A program made the translations under genes and the position numbers. Shown here piece after piece: positions 4,765-12,010 of a DNA stretch of 21,913 bases (position 1 is its first letter; every line of letters begins with the position of its first letter). Source of the stretch: a virus. The stretch is from positions 1 to 21,913 of IMG/VR virus record IMGVR_UViG_3300005529_000105, one strand, 5' to 3'. The notes under the pieces were generated by a model, which made no database searches, was not told where the DNA came from, and saw nothing but the letters and a program-made list of their open reading frames with translations.

Positions 4765-4789
4765 AAGTCATCATTACTATTTTATCAGC

Positions 4790-4975
4790 TTATTTGTAAA
4801 GAGCGGAGAGGGCTGTTGTATCTATACGAAAATCAGGATTAGCAGTAGCTGTAGCTAAACTGTCCACCATGTTCTTTCTATACAGCTTAGATACTGTTAT
4901 GAGAAACGTGATCGCGACCAGAAATGCTTCATCTTTGTTGAACAGGTCTTTTTCTACTTTCGCTGTGACGGCCAT
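4790..4975 (-). CDS. small paralog with FLITVSKLYR helix (61 aa)
   Basis: AAGGA precedes the ATG, and the gene overlaps its upstream neighbour by 22 bases. After a charged start (KVEKDLFNKDEA), a hydrophobic helix, FLVAITFLITVSKLYR, carries the motif at residues 24-33, followed by an Ala/Thr-rich helix. The motif is almost the same as that of the protein at 3701 (FLITVDRLGL) and resembles FLNTCSKLFH of the plus-strand protein at 969. Function unknown. Confidence 0.7.
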   Translation of the reverse strand: MAVTAKVEKDLFNKDEAFLVAITFLITVSKLYRKNMVDSLATATANPDFRIDTTALSALYK

Positions 4976-5199
4976 GAATATTCCTTCTCGGGCTCCTCAT
5001 CGTGAAAGATGGCGCTGTGCGTCAGTACCTTTAGTGCCATATCCCTCCGCTGCTGCTGCGTGGGAGGTTTAGGGAACAGGAACTCTGGGAGGCACATGGA
5101 GCGAAACGGGCATGCCGCGCATCTCTCACTCTTGAGACAGTTTCCATCTGTGGATACTATCTCCTGCAGGATAGTCTCATCTTGCTTGTTTAAACCCAA
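4954..5199 (-). CDS. small four-cysteine protein (81 aa)
   Basis: Starts at TTG after AGAGG, one base beyond the previous stop. Residues 9-16 (TILQEIVS) and a Cys cluster C21-x5-C27-x2-C30-P-x4-C36 are shared with the next gene upstream (ILQKIV, C17, C27-x2-C30-P, C46). Four cysteines in this arrangement could hold zinc or an iron-sulphur cluster. The C-terminal half contains a helix QQRRDMALKVLTH and an acidic end. Proteins of this size with C-x2-C-P are common in phages but mostly uncharacterised. The two genes form a tandem duplicate at the start of the operon. Confidence 0.7.
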   Translation of the reverse strand: MGLNKQDETILQEIVSTDGNCLKSERCAACPFRSMCLPEFLFPKPPTQQQRRDMALKVLTHSAIFHDEEPEKEYSWPSQRK

Positions 5200-5200
5200 T

Positions 5201-5455
5201 TTAACCTCTTTCTACTATATCTTCAATAGCTCGTTCAGCCAAGAGTCTACCAGCCGCCTCTTTATACACAGCGTTAGCTTCCTCGTTGTCCAAGCCTTCT
5301 ATGCTTAGCGCGTCGGCACAGCTAAGCGGGTTACCGTCTTCGCGATACTTTAGAGTAGACATCGGACACAGCTTACAGATGTCGGGTCTGCGGCTCGCAA
5401 ACTCGCAGCTGCCATTCTCTTCGACTATCTTCTGTAGAATATCGTTAGGTGTCAT
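5201..5455 (-). CDS. small four-cysteine protein, paralog (84 aa)
   Basis: First gene of the minus-strand operon. NDILQKIVEENGSC is followed by C27-x2-C30-P and a later C46-A-D-A-L, giving C-x9-C-x2-C-x15-C, a metal-site-like arrangement that differs in spacing from its downstream paralog. The second half is helical (EEANAVYKEAAGRLLAERA). The ATG lacks a clear Shine-Dalgarno sequence. It lies about 57 bases from the divergent structural operon, so the two promoters probably share this gap. Function unknown. Confidence 0.7.
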   Translation of the reverse strand: MTPNDILQKIVEENGSCEFASRRPDICKLCPMSTLKYREDGNPLSCADALSIEGLDNEEANAVYKEAAGRLLAERAIEDIVERG

Positions 5456-5511
5456 CGGATCGGTCTACCATTCCGATATTCATTCTACCTGCCTGGTATA
5501 ATTGAAGTACT
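5456..5511. promoter_or_regulatory. divergent promoter region
   Basis: Rightward: TATAAT at 5497-5502 preceded by TG-N (TGGTATAAT), an extended -10, ending nine bases before the ATG at 5512. Leftward: TAGAAT within GGTAGAATGAA on the minus strand around 5482-5487. Neither has a TTGACA-type -35. The gap separates the minus-strand small-gene operon from the structural operon. Confidence 0.5.
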
Positions 5512-6324
5512 ATGGCGATGGACAAACCAGATAAGTTATATAACCCTTCTTCGACTTCGACTCCTCAGTTCATGCCCGCTCAGATTCCAGATCCCTCGCT
5601 CAGAGGCGCAAGCTGGGATCAGATCCTAGAGAACAGAGGTATCCGCTTCATCCATCGTCGTGCAGTGCCATGTCCCAACATGACAAGATTGGACGACAAC
5701 AACCATGTTCCTGACTGTCCCTTCTGCGACGACTCAGGGATCATCTACTACGATGAGCGTGAGATCTTCGGTGTGTTCCAGAGCAACTCGATCGAGAAGA
5801 CGTTCGAGCAGCAAGGTATCTGGGAGATAGGTTCTGCGGTCGTATCCATGCCCAGCGAGTACGCTGATGGAACTCCTGCAGACTTCAACACCTACGACGA
5901 ACTACTTATTCCTGACTTCACTGCCCGCATGTGGGAACTTAAAGAGTTCATACCAGATGCTCAGGGACAGCAGACATTCCGCTATCCCCTAGAGAAGGTT
6001 GACTATCTAGCCGTTACAACAAACGATCAGCTCACCAGGTTCCAAGAAGGTGTTGATTTTACGATCACTACCGACGGAGCGATCCAGTGGTTACCAGGAA
6101 AAGGACCTAGCTACGACCCAGTTAGAGGCGTCGGCGATGTTTTCACCATAGCGTACTATGCCTTTCCAGTGTATAAAGTCCTTCAGCCGCTCCGTGAGCT
6201 AAGAGTCTCTCAAGAGTGGGTGAACGGTCAGAAGGTAGCTAAGCGTCTACCGCAGCAGTTGCTAGTCAGACGCGACTTCCTCGTCGGAGCCGGCGAGAAG
6301 TTGGGCGATACGCCCAAAGCTTAA
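5512..6324 (+). CDS. head-neck (head-tail connector) structural protein with Cys motif (270 aa)
   Basis: Opens the structural module. Residues 48-80 hold a metal-site-like motif: C54, H65, C69-P-F-C72, followed by DDSGIIYYDE. The pattern CPxC-x-x-x-G with upstream Cys recurs in small neck/head-completion proteins of tailed phages. The rest looks beta-rich (FGVFQSNSIEKTF, IWEIGSAVVSMP, VDFTITTDGAIQWLP, DVFTIAYYAFPVYKVL), as expected for a virion connector. The start is ATG at 5512 or 5518; neither has a strong ribosome site, and the promoter lies very close. The role is inferred mainly from gene order and motif, not from a firm family match. Confidence 0.6.
   Translation: MAMDKPDKLYNPSSTSTPQFMPAQIPDPSLRGASWDQILENRGIRFIHRRAVPCPNMTRLDDNNHVPDCPFCDDSGIIYYDEREIFGVFQSNSIEKTFEQQGIWEIGSAVVSMPSEYADGTPADFNTYDELLIPDFTARMWELKEFIPDAQGQQTFRYPLEKVDYLAVTTNDQLTRFQEGVDFTITTDGAIQWLPGKGPSYDPVRGVGDVFTIAYYAFPVYKVLQPLRELRVSQEWVNGQKVAKRLPQQLLVRRDFLVGAGEKLGDTPKA
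6301..6317 (+). repeat. hairpin over the 3' end of the neck gene
   Basis: TTGGGCG, a 3-base loop ATA, and CGCCCAA: 7 perfect base pairs spanning the last codons. There is no following T-run, so at most it is a weak attenuator or 3' stabiliser before the next promoter. Confidence 0.3.
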
Positions 6325-6337
6325 TTCTCCATTGAGT

Positions 6338-6360
6338 TATAATATAAGTGTTACACACTT
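6338..6360 (+). promoter_or_regulatory. promoter with immediate inverted repeat
   Basis: TATAAT (6338-6343) is followed by AAGTGT-TAC-ACACTT (6346-6360), a perfect 6-bp inverted repeat placed at the expected transcription start. Either an operator or a 5' hairpin. About 20 bases of leader with GAGG follow before the next start codon. Confidence 0.45.
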
Positions 6361-6380
6361 CGTTGAGGTAAAGGCTCAGT

Positions 6381-7904
6381 ATGCCAAAGGCAGTTTCTAA
6401 GAGACAGTGGCGTTTTATGCAGGCTATCCTGCACGGTAAGCCTAAGGCCCATCCGCGCGGCACTCCGCCCAAATCCGTCGCTGCTAAGTATGTCGGCCCT
6501 GGCAAGGATGCTCCAGAGCAGAGTGGATCAAACTCTGGTGGTACCTGGGGTGAGGCTCATCACGCTAGAGCTAAAGAGAAAACCAAAGCCGAACGAACTG
6601 AGCGCAAGAAGAACAAAGACAAGCTGAAGAAAGCTTTTGAAGCATTCTATAAAGGTCAGGGCACAGGCGTGATCGTTCTAAACGACCGTGGCCAGATCCT
6701 CGTAGGCAAACAGCAGAAGCACAAAGAGTTTACGCTGCCTGGTGGACACGTAGATCCAGGTGAAACATACGAGCAGGGCGCACTGCGCGAGCTCAAAGAA
6801 GAAGCTGGCATCATAGGTTCAGGTCCCACCGAGATCGGCTCCTTCAGCATGAACGGCAACGACAACAAGATTTTTGTAGTAGACGCATGGCGCGGTAAAG
6901 TTCGCGACTGCGACGAAGTCTCCGGATGGAGCTTCATGGACGCCGACAGTATCCCATACGACAACATGAGACCCTGCGCACTTCGTGCGCTGCAGCTGTA
7001 TCTCGAAGGCAAACTTCGCAAGTCTAGATCCCTCAAGGATATGCTGGCGATGGAGACTCTCGAGAAGAATATCATCCGACAGAGGGGTGACGCTGTATTC
7101 GAAGTTACTCACGGTGACGCGCTACGTCTCGTGGGCAATGGTGCATTCCGCTGGCTGCGTGAGCAAGTCAAGGGGATGAAAGATGAAGATTTTAAAGATG
7201 TTCAGCTTGACAACTACACGTTGAGTCTGCGTCGCCACATGAGCGATGTCTACTCAGGTAGAGTCAGCGACGGGCACAAAGTGATATACCAGTTCACCAA
7301 CCAATCCTTGCCGCATCTTACTGCAGCACTGATGAGTGTTTTTGAATGGTATTTACCTGAAGATGAAGCAGAATTAGAACTTCTCGATGACGTGAAGTTG
7401 CCAGATGATGCTATTCATGGTGGATTGAACGAGTTGGTGAACGACTACAAGCGTCACAACATCGCAAACATCTACGATGAGATGGAGACCATACGAAGCG
7501 AGATCCGCAACGGTATGGCAGTCGACCTACAGCAGGTCGAATCAAAGATGATGAAACTCTTCGACCGCATGGAAGAGTTTGTACAAGATCTAGCGGGCAA
7601 GCACAATGAGCTTGCACGAGATGCTGGAGATGAGATCGATGAGATGGAGCGCAAGCTCCGCGAGATCCAGCAGAAGATTGAAGAACTAGGACAGAAACCA
7701 GATGTCGTTGAAGCGTACGCGCAGGAACGACCTAACCAGAACAAGATACTGGATGACTACTATTGCTATCTATCAAAACCTCAGATAGAGATATCGCCAG
7801 AAGGCAAGATCAAGATCAGCTTCGGCAAAGATTGGACGCCGCTTGAGAAAGAGAATCTTCTCAGCGATATGAAAGCGAAAGTTATCAAGAAAGCGGGTGG
7901 CTAA
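6381..7904 (+). CDS. Nudix hydrolase domain in a 507-aa virion-module protein
   Basis: Three parts. Residues 1-95 are basic and low in hydrophobics, opening VSKRQWRFMQAILHGK, similar to short N-termini of phage head proteins (SK.Q.RFM). Residues 95-215 form a Nudix domain with a complete box from G122 to I144 (G-x5-E-x7-R-E-L-x-E-E-x-G-I; E137, E140 and E141 are the metal ligands), so it should be active on a nucleoside-diphosphate-linked substrate. Residues 230-507 are unrecognised, with a long coiled coil (about 365-455, many Met/Glu/Lys heptads) and a basic end. It sits between neck genes and its stop overlaps the next start (TAATG). A catalytic enzyme fused into this position is unusual; substrate and virion location are unknown. 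Confidence 0.85.
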   Translation: MPKAVSKRQWRFMQAILHGKPKAHPRGTPPKSVAAKYVGPGKDAPEQSGSNSGGTWGEAHHARAKEKTKAERTERKKNKDKLKKAFEAFYKGQGTGVIVLNDRGQILVGKQQKHKEFTLPGGHVDPGETYEQGALRELKEEAGIIGSGPTEIGSFSMNGNDNKIFVVDAWRGKVRDCDEVSGWSFMDADSIPYDNMRPCALRALQLYLEGKLRKSRSLKDMLAMETLEKNIIRQRGDAVFEVTHGDALRLVGNGAFRWLREQVKGMKDEDFKDVQLDNYTLSLRRHMSDVYSGRVSDGHKVIYQFTNQSLPHLTAALMSVFEWYLPEDEAELELLDDVKLPDDAIHGGLNELVNDYKRHNIANIYDEMETIRSEIRNGMAVDLQQVESKMMKLFDRMEEFVQDLAGKHNELARDAGDEIDEMERKLREIQQKIEELGQKPDVVEAYAQERPNQNKILDDYYCYLSKPQIEISPEGKIKISFGKDWTPLEKENLLSDMKAKVIKKAGG

Positions 7905-8635
7905 TGGTCAACGCGGATTTTGAATTGGAAAGGTTAAGGGCCTCGCTTAGAGCGAGAGGCTACGGTCAGCAAGACATTGACTACATCTGTCGCAGTGCAT
8001 CCTCTGAGATGGGTCAAGCGATCTCTGACGCTTTAGCAGCCGCCGTAGAAGAAGCGGCAGTAGCTGGACAAGAGGTGAGATCAGAAGACTTTGTCTCTGA
8101 ACTACGCGCTGTCGCCCTAAACAATGACTACTACATCTCGACTGATTCCGGCAACCTAGATTTCTCAGAACCTCCATTTCCTATGATGGCAAACCTTCTA
8201 AAGAACCCTAAGGTAGCCAAGGATGGTTCGCTGTACAAGGTTATCCCTGTCGGTTCCAAGAATGAAGGCGCTAAGAACTTCTCCAGCCTCGCTGACCTGC
8301 AAGCAGGTATCGCAAGAGCGAGAGATGCAGCGGCCGACGCAAGCACAACCGGTAGAGAGATAAGCACCGGACCAGCAACGTTCTCAGGATCATTCGCTGC
8401 TCAGAAGGTTTCAGCTAGAAACAACACAGTTCGCAAGAATATAGCTAGCAAAACCAACCAAGGCGGCATAAAGTTTAGAACTGTGTCTAGCAAGCAGGAT
8501 CCGATGAAGAACTGGGTTCAGCCAGCTAAGAATAAAGACATGACTAGTACGGTTACTGATATAAACATGCGACTAAGACAGACTATAGATGACATCATAG
8601 TCTCAGTAGTTCAGAAATATGAGGAGACAACCTAA
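7904..8635 (+). CDS. HK97 gp10-like head-tail connector protein (243 aa)
   Basis: The C-terminal region (KFRTVSSKQDPMKNWVQPA, near residues 192-210) resembles the FRTVS...sWihPG segment of gp10-type minor head-tail proteins, followed by a terminal helix (LRQTIDDIIVSVVQKYEE). The N-terminal 60 residues are helical, and the middle is Ala/Ser/Thr-rich. It starts one base inside the previous stop (TAATG) after GGGTGG and ends in the same way on the next gene, so it is translationally coupled on both sides. The position just before the tail completion and sheath genes fits a neck role. Confidence 0.6.
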   Translation: MVNADFELERLRASLRARGYGQQDIDYICRSASSEMGQAISDALAAAVEEAAVAGQEVRSEDFVSELRAVALNNDYYISTDSGNLDFSEPPFPMMANLLKNPKVAKDGSLYKVIPVGSKNEGAKNFSSLADLQAGIARARDAAADASTTGREISTGPATFSGSFAAQKVSARNNTVRKNIASKTNQGGIKFRTVSSKQDPMKNWVQPAKNKDMTSTVTDINMRLRQTIDDIIVSVVQKYEETT

Positions 8636-9288
8636 TGTCGTTCATAATGCCTGAATTAGTGATACAGAAGATAGTGCAGACTGGGATAGACGATCTCAAG
8701 GCAGATCCTTCCCCTCTAGACGAGCTTTTCGCTTGCTACCTAGAGCCAGAGATGATCCAAGACTACGGTCAGGGCTACATCGACCAGATCAAGCAGTGGT
8801 TTACCACGACTAAGATTCCTGTAGTTCAAGCTTGGTCACTCAACGCGCAGCGTATTCCTTGCTATAGCATTCACTTAGCAACTGAGCTAGAAGATGAGTC
8901 AAAGGCTGCAGCTGGCGACTACTTCGGACAGGGTGAGGACGGAACGATCGGAGTCGGCGTGTTCAGCGTCATGGTAGACATCGGATGCCATGCCAACAAG
9001 TCGGGCGACCAGGTCATCTGGCTTTACTACATACTAGCTTACATACTTTTCAAGCACAAGCTGATGGCTATAAGACTAGGCATCCAGCTTCATACCTGGA
9101 ACGCTTCTGACTACAGCAAGCAGCACCAGTACATGGCTGAGAACATCTTCACTAGATGGGTTCGCTTCAGGTGCACCACTCAGAATGCTTGGATACAGGA
9201 TGGACTCGACCAGCCAGACGATGTTGAGATCGATCTTGAAGCAGGTCGTGTGGGCGACGATGACGACGACGAGAATGTGCCCCTTTAA
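8635..9288 (+). CDS. tail completion / tail terminator-like protein (217 aa)
   Basis: AGGAG precedes the overlapping start. The middle part (GVFSVMVDIGCHANKSGDQVIWLYYILAYILFKHK, residues 103-142, then a loop and ENIFTRWVRFRC) has the strand-long helix-strand pattern of myovirus tail terminator or neck proteins encoded just before the sheath. The end is very acidic (GDDDDDENVPL). The likely role is to cap the tube/sheath and join the tail to the head. The assignment rests on order and this pattern, so gp15-like completion and gpU/gpZ-like terminator are both possible. Confidence 0.55.
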   Translation: MSFIMPELVIQKIVQTGIDDLKADPSPLDELFACYLEPEMIQDYGQGYIDQIKQWFTTTKIPVVQAWSLNAQRIPCYSIHLATELEDESKAAAGDYFGQGEDGTIGVGVFSVMVDIGCHANKSGDQVIWLYYILAYILFKHKLMAIRLGIQLHTWNASDYSKQHQYMAENIFTRWVRFRCTTQNAWIQDGLDQPDDVEIDLEAGRVGDDDDDENVPL

Positions 9289-9302
9289 CTCGTCTCGCAA
9301 GT

Positions 9303-9308
9303 TATGAT
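9303..9308 (+). promoter_or_regulatory. possible -10 box (TATGAT)
   Basis: TATGAT in the gap before the gene at 9338, with a leader carrying AAGGAG. No convincing -35. Confidence 0.3.
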
Positions 9309-9337
9309 ATAGGAAAGGGTTCTTATAAGGAGAATGT

Positions 9338-9583
9338 ATGGCAAAGAAAGAATTAAGAAAAGCCTACAGCCAACCAGAGGCTGCCCCTGCGCCAGAGATG
9401 GCGACAGAACCGGCCCAAGAACTCATTGAGTTCGATGTTTGGCACGTGATGAGGAACAAGATGATTCCGGGTCATCACATGAAAGAGATCATCAAAGCAG
9501 ATTTCAAAGGACGCGGTCTAAAAGATAAAGAGACTCTTGCAACCTACGATAAAGCTTTGGCTAACTACGGCGTTAAGTTGTAA
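9338..9583 (+). CDS. small conserved-looking virion-module protein (81 aa)
   Basis: AAGGAG lies before the ATG. The first 30 residues are a flexible Ala/Pro/Glu linker (PEAAPAPEMATEPAQE). The rest is a compact helical domain, EFDVWHVMRNKMIPGHHMKE then DFKGRGLKDKETLATYDKAL. I recognise no family. Its position directly before the sheath, with promoters on both sides, suggests a tail or neck accessory protein or a sheath assembly factor. A disordered N-terminal arm plus a globular helical domain would suit binding to a larger partner. Confidence 0.65.
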   Translation: MAKKELRKAYSQPEAAPAPEMATEPAQELIEFDVWHVMRNKMIPGHHMKEIIKADFKGRGLKDKETLATYDKALANYGVKL

Positions 9584-9599
9584 TCTGACTTAGCTCCTA

Positions 9600-9608
9600 T
9601 GTTATAAT
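9600..9608 (+). promoter_or_regulatory. extended -10 promoter of the tail sheath gene
   Basis: TGTTATAAT: a perfect TATAAT with the TG-N extension, about 40 bases before the sheath start codon, whose leader carries GGGAGG. Together with the terminator after the gene, this makes the sheath a possible single-gene unit with high expression. Confidence 0.5.
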
Positions 9609-9647
9609 TTTTAAGTAAGACTTTTTATGCTCAGGGAGGCCTAAAAG

Positions 9648-11846
9648 ATGGCTATTAATGTAAGTTTTAACGGTGCAACAATCTACAAACCAGGCGCCTA
9701 CTCTAGAGAGATCATCGACCTAGGCGGCGGTTTTCCTCTTAGCCCAACGGGCCTCGTCGCTATCTTCGGTGAAGCTGACGCTGGCACTCCTGGAGCTAAC
9801 GAGATCAACATCGCCAACAACGTGTTCTCACCAGAGCAGATGCCACAGATCAGATCGAAGTATCGCAGCGGACCGCTTGTCGACGCATGCAACTTCCTCT
9901 TCTCACCTGGCGCTGACGGAGCGATTCCTTCAGGCGCTCAGGCTGTGTACATCTACAAGACCAACGCGGCTGTTCGGGCTTCGTTCTCTCCTGTTCTAAC
10001 GAACTGGGGAACGATCACCGCTCTCGAATGGGGTGTTGGCGGAAACAAGATCACGTACAAGAACACTCTTGTACCAGCAACTTCAGCAACTGTTACTCAC
10101 TCCGGAACTTTCGATCTAACGGTCGGCGGTGTTGGAACCAGTAACCTCGTTGTGAAGGTGAACGGCAGCGATGCATACACCTGGACCTCTCCAGGAGCAT
10201 CTGCGACGAACACTGTTGCTAAACTCCAGACCGAATTGAACAACTCTGCAGACTGGTCCCCTTCGCTTCCAGCAGGAATCAGCTTCACGGTCGGCGGAAT
10301 CGATACCGCTGCTACTCTGACGATCAGTCGGTCGTCCAGCGGTAACCCACAGCGTGAAGGTTACGGCAGAAACTTTGAAGTGGTCAGCGGTTCGCTGCTA
10401 ACCGACTTCCCGATCTCAACCGGTTTGAAGGTTTCTCAATCTGAAAACATGGCAATGATCGTGATCTCGAACAAGAGAGACCTCATCGATGAGTCGTCTA
10501 CAGTCGGTGGCAACATCGTTCTGATGGTCGGTCGCAACGGTGGTGTTGCTCCAAATATCACTATCGACGCAAACAACGTCACTCTGATCAACAACTCTGC
10601 TAACGAAGCTGTTCTTGCGAAAGCAGGATTCGGCGCGATCAGCGAGCTTGTTGCACAGATCAACACTATTCCAAACTGGTCAGCATCTCTAGGCAGCGCG
10701 CTGTACGGACAGCTACCTGTCTCTGCTCTCGACGAAGTTTCTAACCTCGGCGCAAGCGGAAGCGGCAGCACTCAGCCTGCACAGATCAAGAAGGACGCAT
10801 ACGAAGTTGAGCAGATGTTCTCTCTCAGCTCGCAAGTCTCCTTGACTCCTGGCAGCGCAGTTGCTGGTCTACCAGATGCTCAGTCAGAAGTGTTCTTGAG
10901 CGGCGGCGTTCTCGGCGGCACCTCTACTGCTGAGATCACTAACGCTCTTGCGAAGTTCGAGAAGATCAGGGTCAACTCTGTTGTTCCTCTGTTCTCGCGC
11001 GACTCTTCGGACGACATCGCAGACGGGCTCACTGATGCTTCGTCTTCGTACACGATCCTAGGTATCCACCAGGCTGTCAAGACTCACTTGTCGCTCATGT
11101 CGACCACTAAACGTCGCTCTGAACGTCAAGGTTACTTGTCGCTCAAGGATACGTACGTAAACTGCAAAACGCAGGCGCAGAACCTCGCTTACGAGCGTGT
11201 TCAGCTGATGATCCAAGACATCCGCCAGATCGACTCGCAGGGCAACCTCGAGTGGTTCTTGCCATGGGCTGGATCCTGCTTGCTAGCTGGTGCGCGTGGC
11301 GGCTCACCTGTCGGAACTCCTATGACGTTCAAATACTTGAACTGCAGCGGCATCCGTCAGACGTCTCAGCCTCTCTCGACTCCTGAGCAGAACATCGTTA
11401 TCGACTTCGATCCAGATACGATGTACGACGACGCGATCCAAAACGGGATCACGTTCCTAGAAGCTCCTCAGTCCGGCGGCTTCCGCATAGTTGTGGATAA
11501 CACGACCTACGGCAAAGATGACAACTGGGTTAAGAACCGCGGTAACGTTCAGTACGCAGCTGACGTTCTCGGCTTCGACTTCAGAACTCAACTTGAGAAC
11601 ATCTACGTCGGTGTGAAGAACACCGTCAAGGCTGCTGAAGTGAAATCTGTGTGTGAGTCGATCCTAGCGACCTACTTGGCACAAGGCATCACGGTCAGCA
11701 CGTCCGATGCTCCGAACGGCTTCAAACAGCTGATCGTAAGTATCAACGGCAACACGATCAACATCAGCGTCACTGTCAAGCTTGTTGAAGGCATCGACTT
11801 CATCCTAGCGGATATCACGCTACAAAGAGCTCAATCTACCGCCTAA
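9648..11846 (+). CDS. contractile tail sheath protein (732 aa)
   Basis: A long sheath subunit. The N-terminus VSFNGATIYKPGAYS with the segment SPTGLVAIFGEADAGTPG (residues 32-49) is typical of phage sheaths: the N-terminal arm links neighbouring subunits. The C-terminal 170 residues (from IVIDFDPDTMYDD through FDFRTQLENIYVGVKNTV to the final strand VKLVEGIDFILADITL) form the conserved inner domain that contacts the tube. The middle is enlarged and holds two similar modules, LQTELNNSADWSPSL (193-207) and LVAQINTIPNWSASL (334-348), probably surface domains. GGGAGG precedes the ATG, and an own promoter and terminator frame the gene. The first 16 residues recur at the start of the small protein at 1619. 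Confidence 0.92.
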   Translation: MAINVSFNGATIYKPGAYSREIIDLGGGFPLSPTGLVAIFGEADAGTPGANEINIANNVFSPEQMPQIRSKYRSGPLVDACNFLFSPGADGAIPSGAQAVYIYKTNAAVRASFSPVLTNWGTITALEWGVGGNKITYKNTLVPATSATVTHSGTFDLTVGGVGTSNLVVKVNGSDAYTWTSPGASATNTVAKLQTELNNSADWSPSLPAGISFTVGGIDTAATLTISRSSSGNPQREGYGRNFEVVSGSLLTDFPISTGLKVSQSENMAMIVISNKRDLIDESSTVGGNIVLMVGRNGGVAPNITIDANNVTLINNSANEAVLAKAGFGAISELVAQINTIPNWSASLGSALYGQLPVSALDEVSNLGASGSGSTQPAQIKKDAYEVEQMFSLSSQVSLTPGSAVAGLPDAQSEVFLSGGVLGGTSTAEITNALAKFEKIRVNSVVPLFSRDSSDDIADGLTDASSSYTILGIHQAVKTHLSLMSTTKRRSERQGYLSLKDTYVNCKTQAQNLAYERVQLMIQDIRQIDSQGNLEWFLPWAGSCLLAGARGGSPVGTPMTFKYLNCSGIRQTSQPLSTPEQNIVIDFDPDTMYDDAIQNGITFLEAPQSGGFRIVVDNTTYGKDDNWVKNRGNVQYAADVLGFDFRTQLENIYVGVKNTVKAAEVKSVCESILATYLAQGITVSTSDAPNGFKQLIVSINGNTINISVTVKLVEGIDFILADITLQRAQSTA

Positions 11847-11876
11847 GCGCAGATAGATTAAGTCTTACAGAATAAC

Positions 11877-11917
11877 GCCCTAGGCTGGAAACACTCCGGC
11901 CTAGGGCTTTATTTTTT
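11877..11917 (+). terminator. strong intrinsic terminator after the sheath gene
   Basis: GCCCTAGGC (11877-11885) pairs perfectly with GCCTAGGGC (11899-11907) and extends inward by four more pairs (one G-T) to a 5-base loop. CTTTATTTTTT follows. It separates the sheath transcript from the tube genes. Confidence 0.9.
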
Positions 11918-12010
11918 AAGCTGTTTCAGGTTACTATAGAATTGAGTCAACTTATTGGCTTAAAAAAATAGCAAGGTATTGGACAACCGCAAGTCCAAAA
12001 GGAGAAAACA
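11918..12010 (+). promoter_or_regulatory. tube operon leader with hairpin beside the ribosome site
   Basis: After the terminator a new promoter is expected; TACTAT (11933-11938) or a TATAGAAT overlap are weak candidates. TTGGAC (11979-11984) and GTCCAA (11993-11998) form a 6-bp stem with an 8-base loop ending two bases before GGAG of the first tube gene, a 5' hairpin that could stabilise the mRNA or expose the ribosome site. Confidence 0.45.

Noticed and set aside
6656-7112. Long minus-strand frames opposite the Nudix gene
   Set aside because: They lie wholly opposite a gene with a clear catalytic motif and show no domain of their own.
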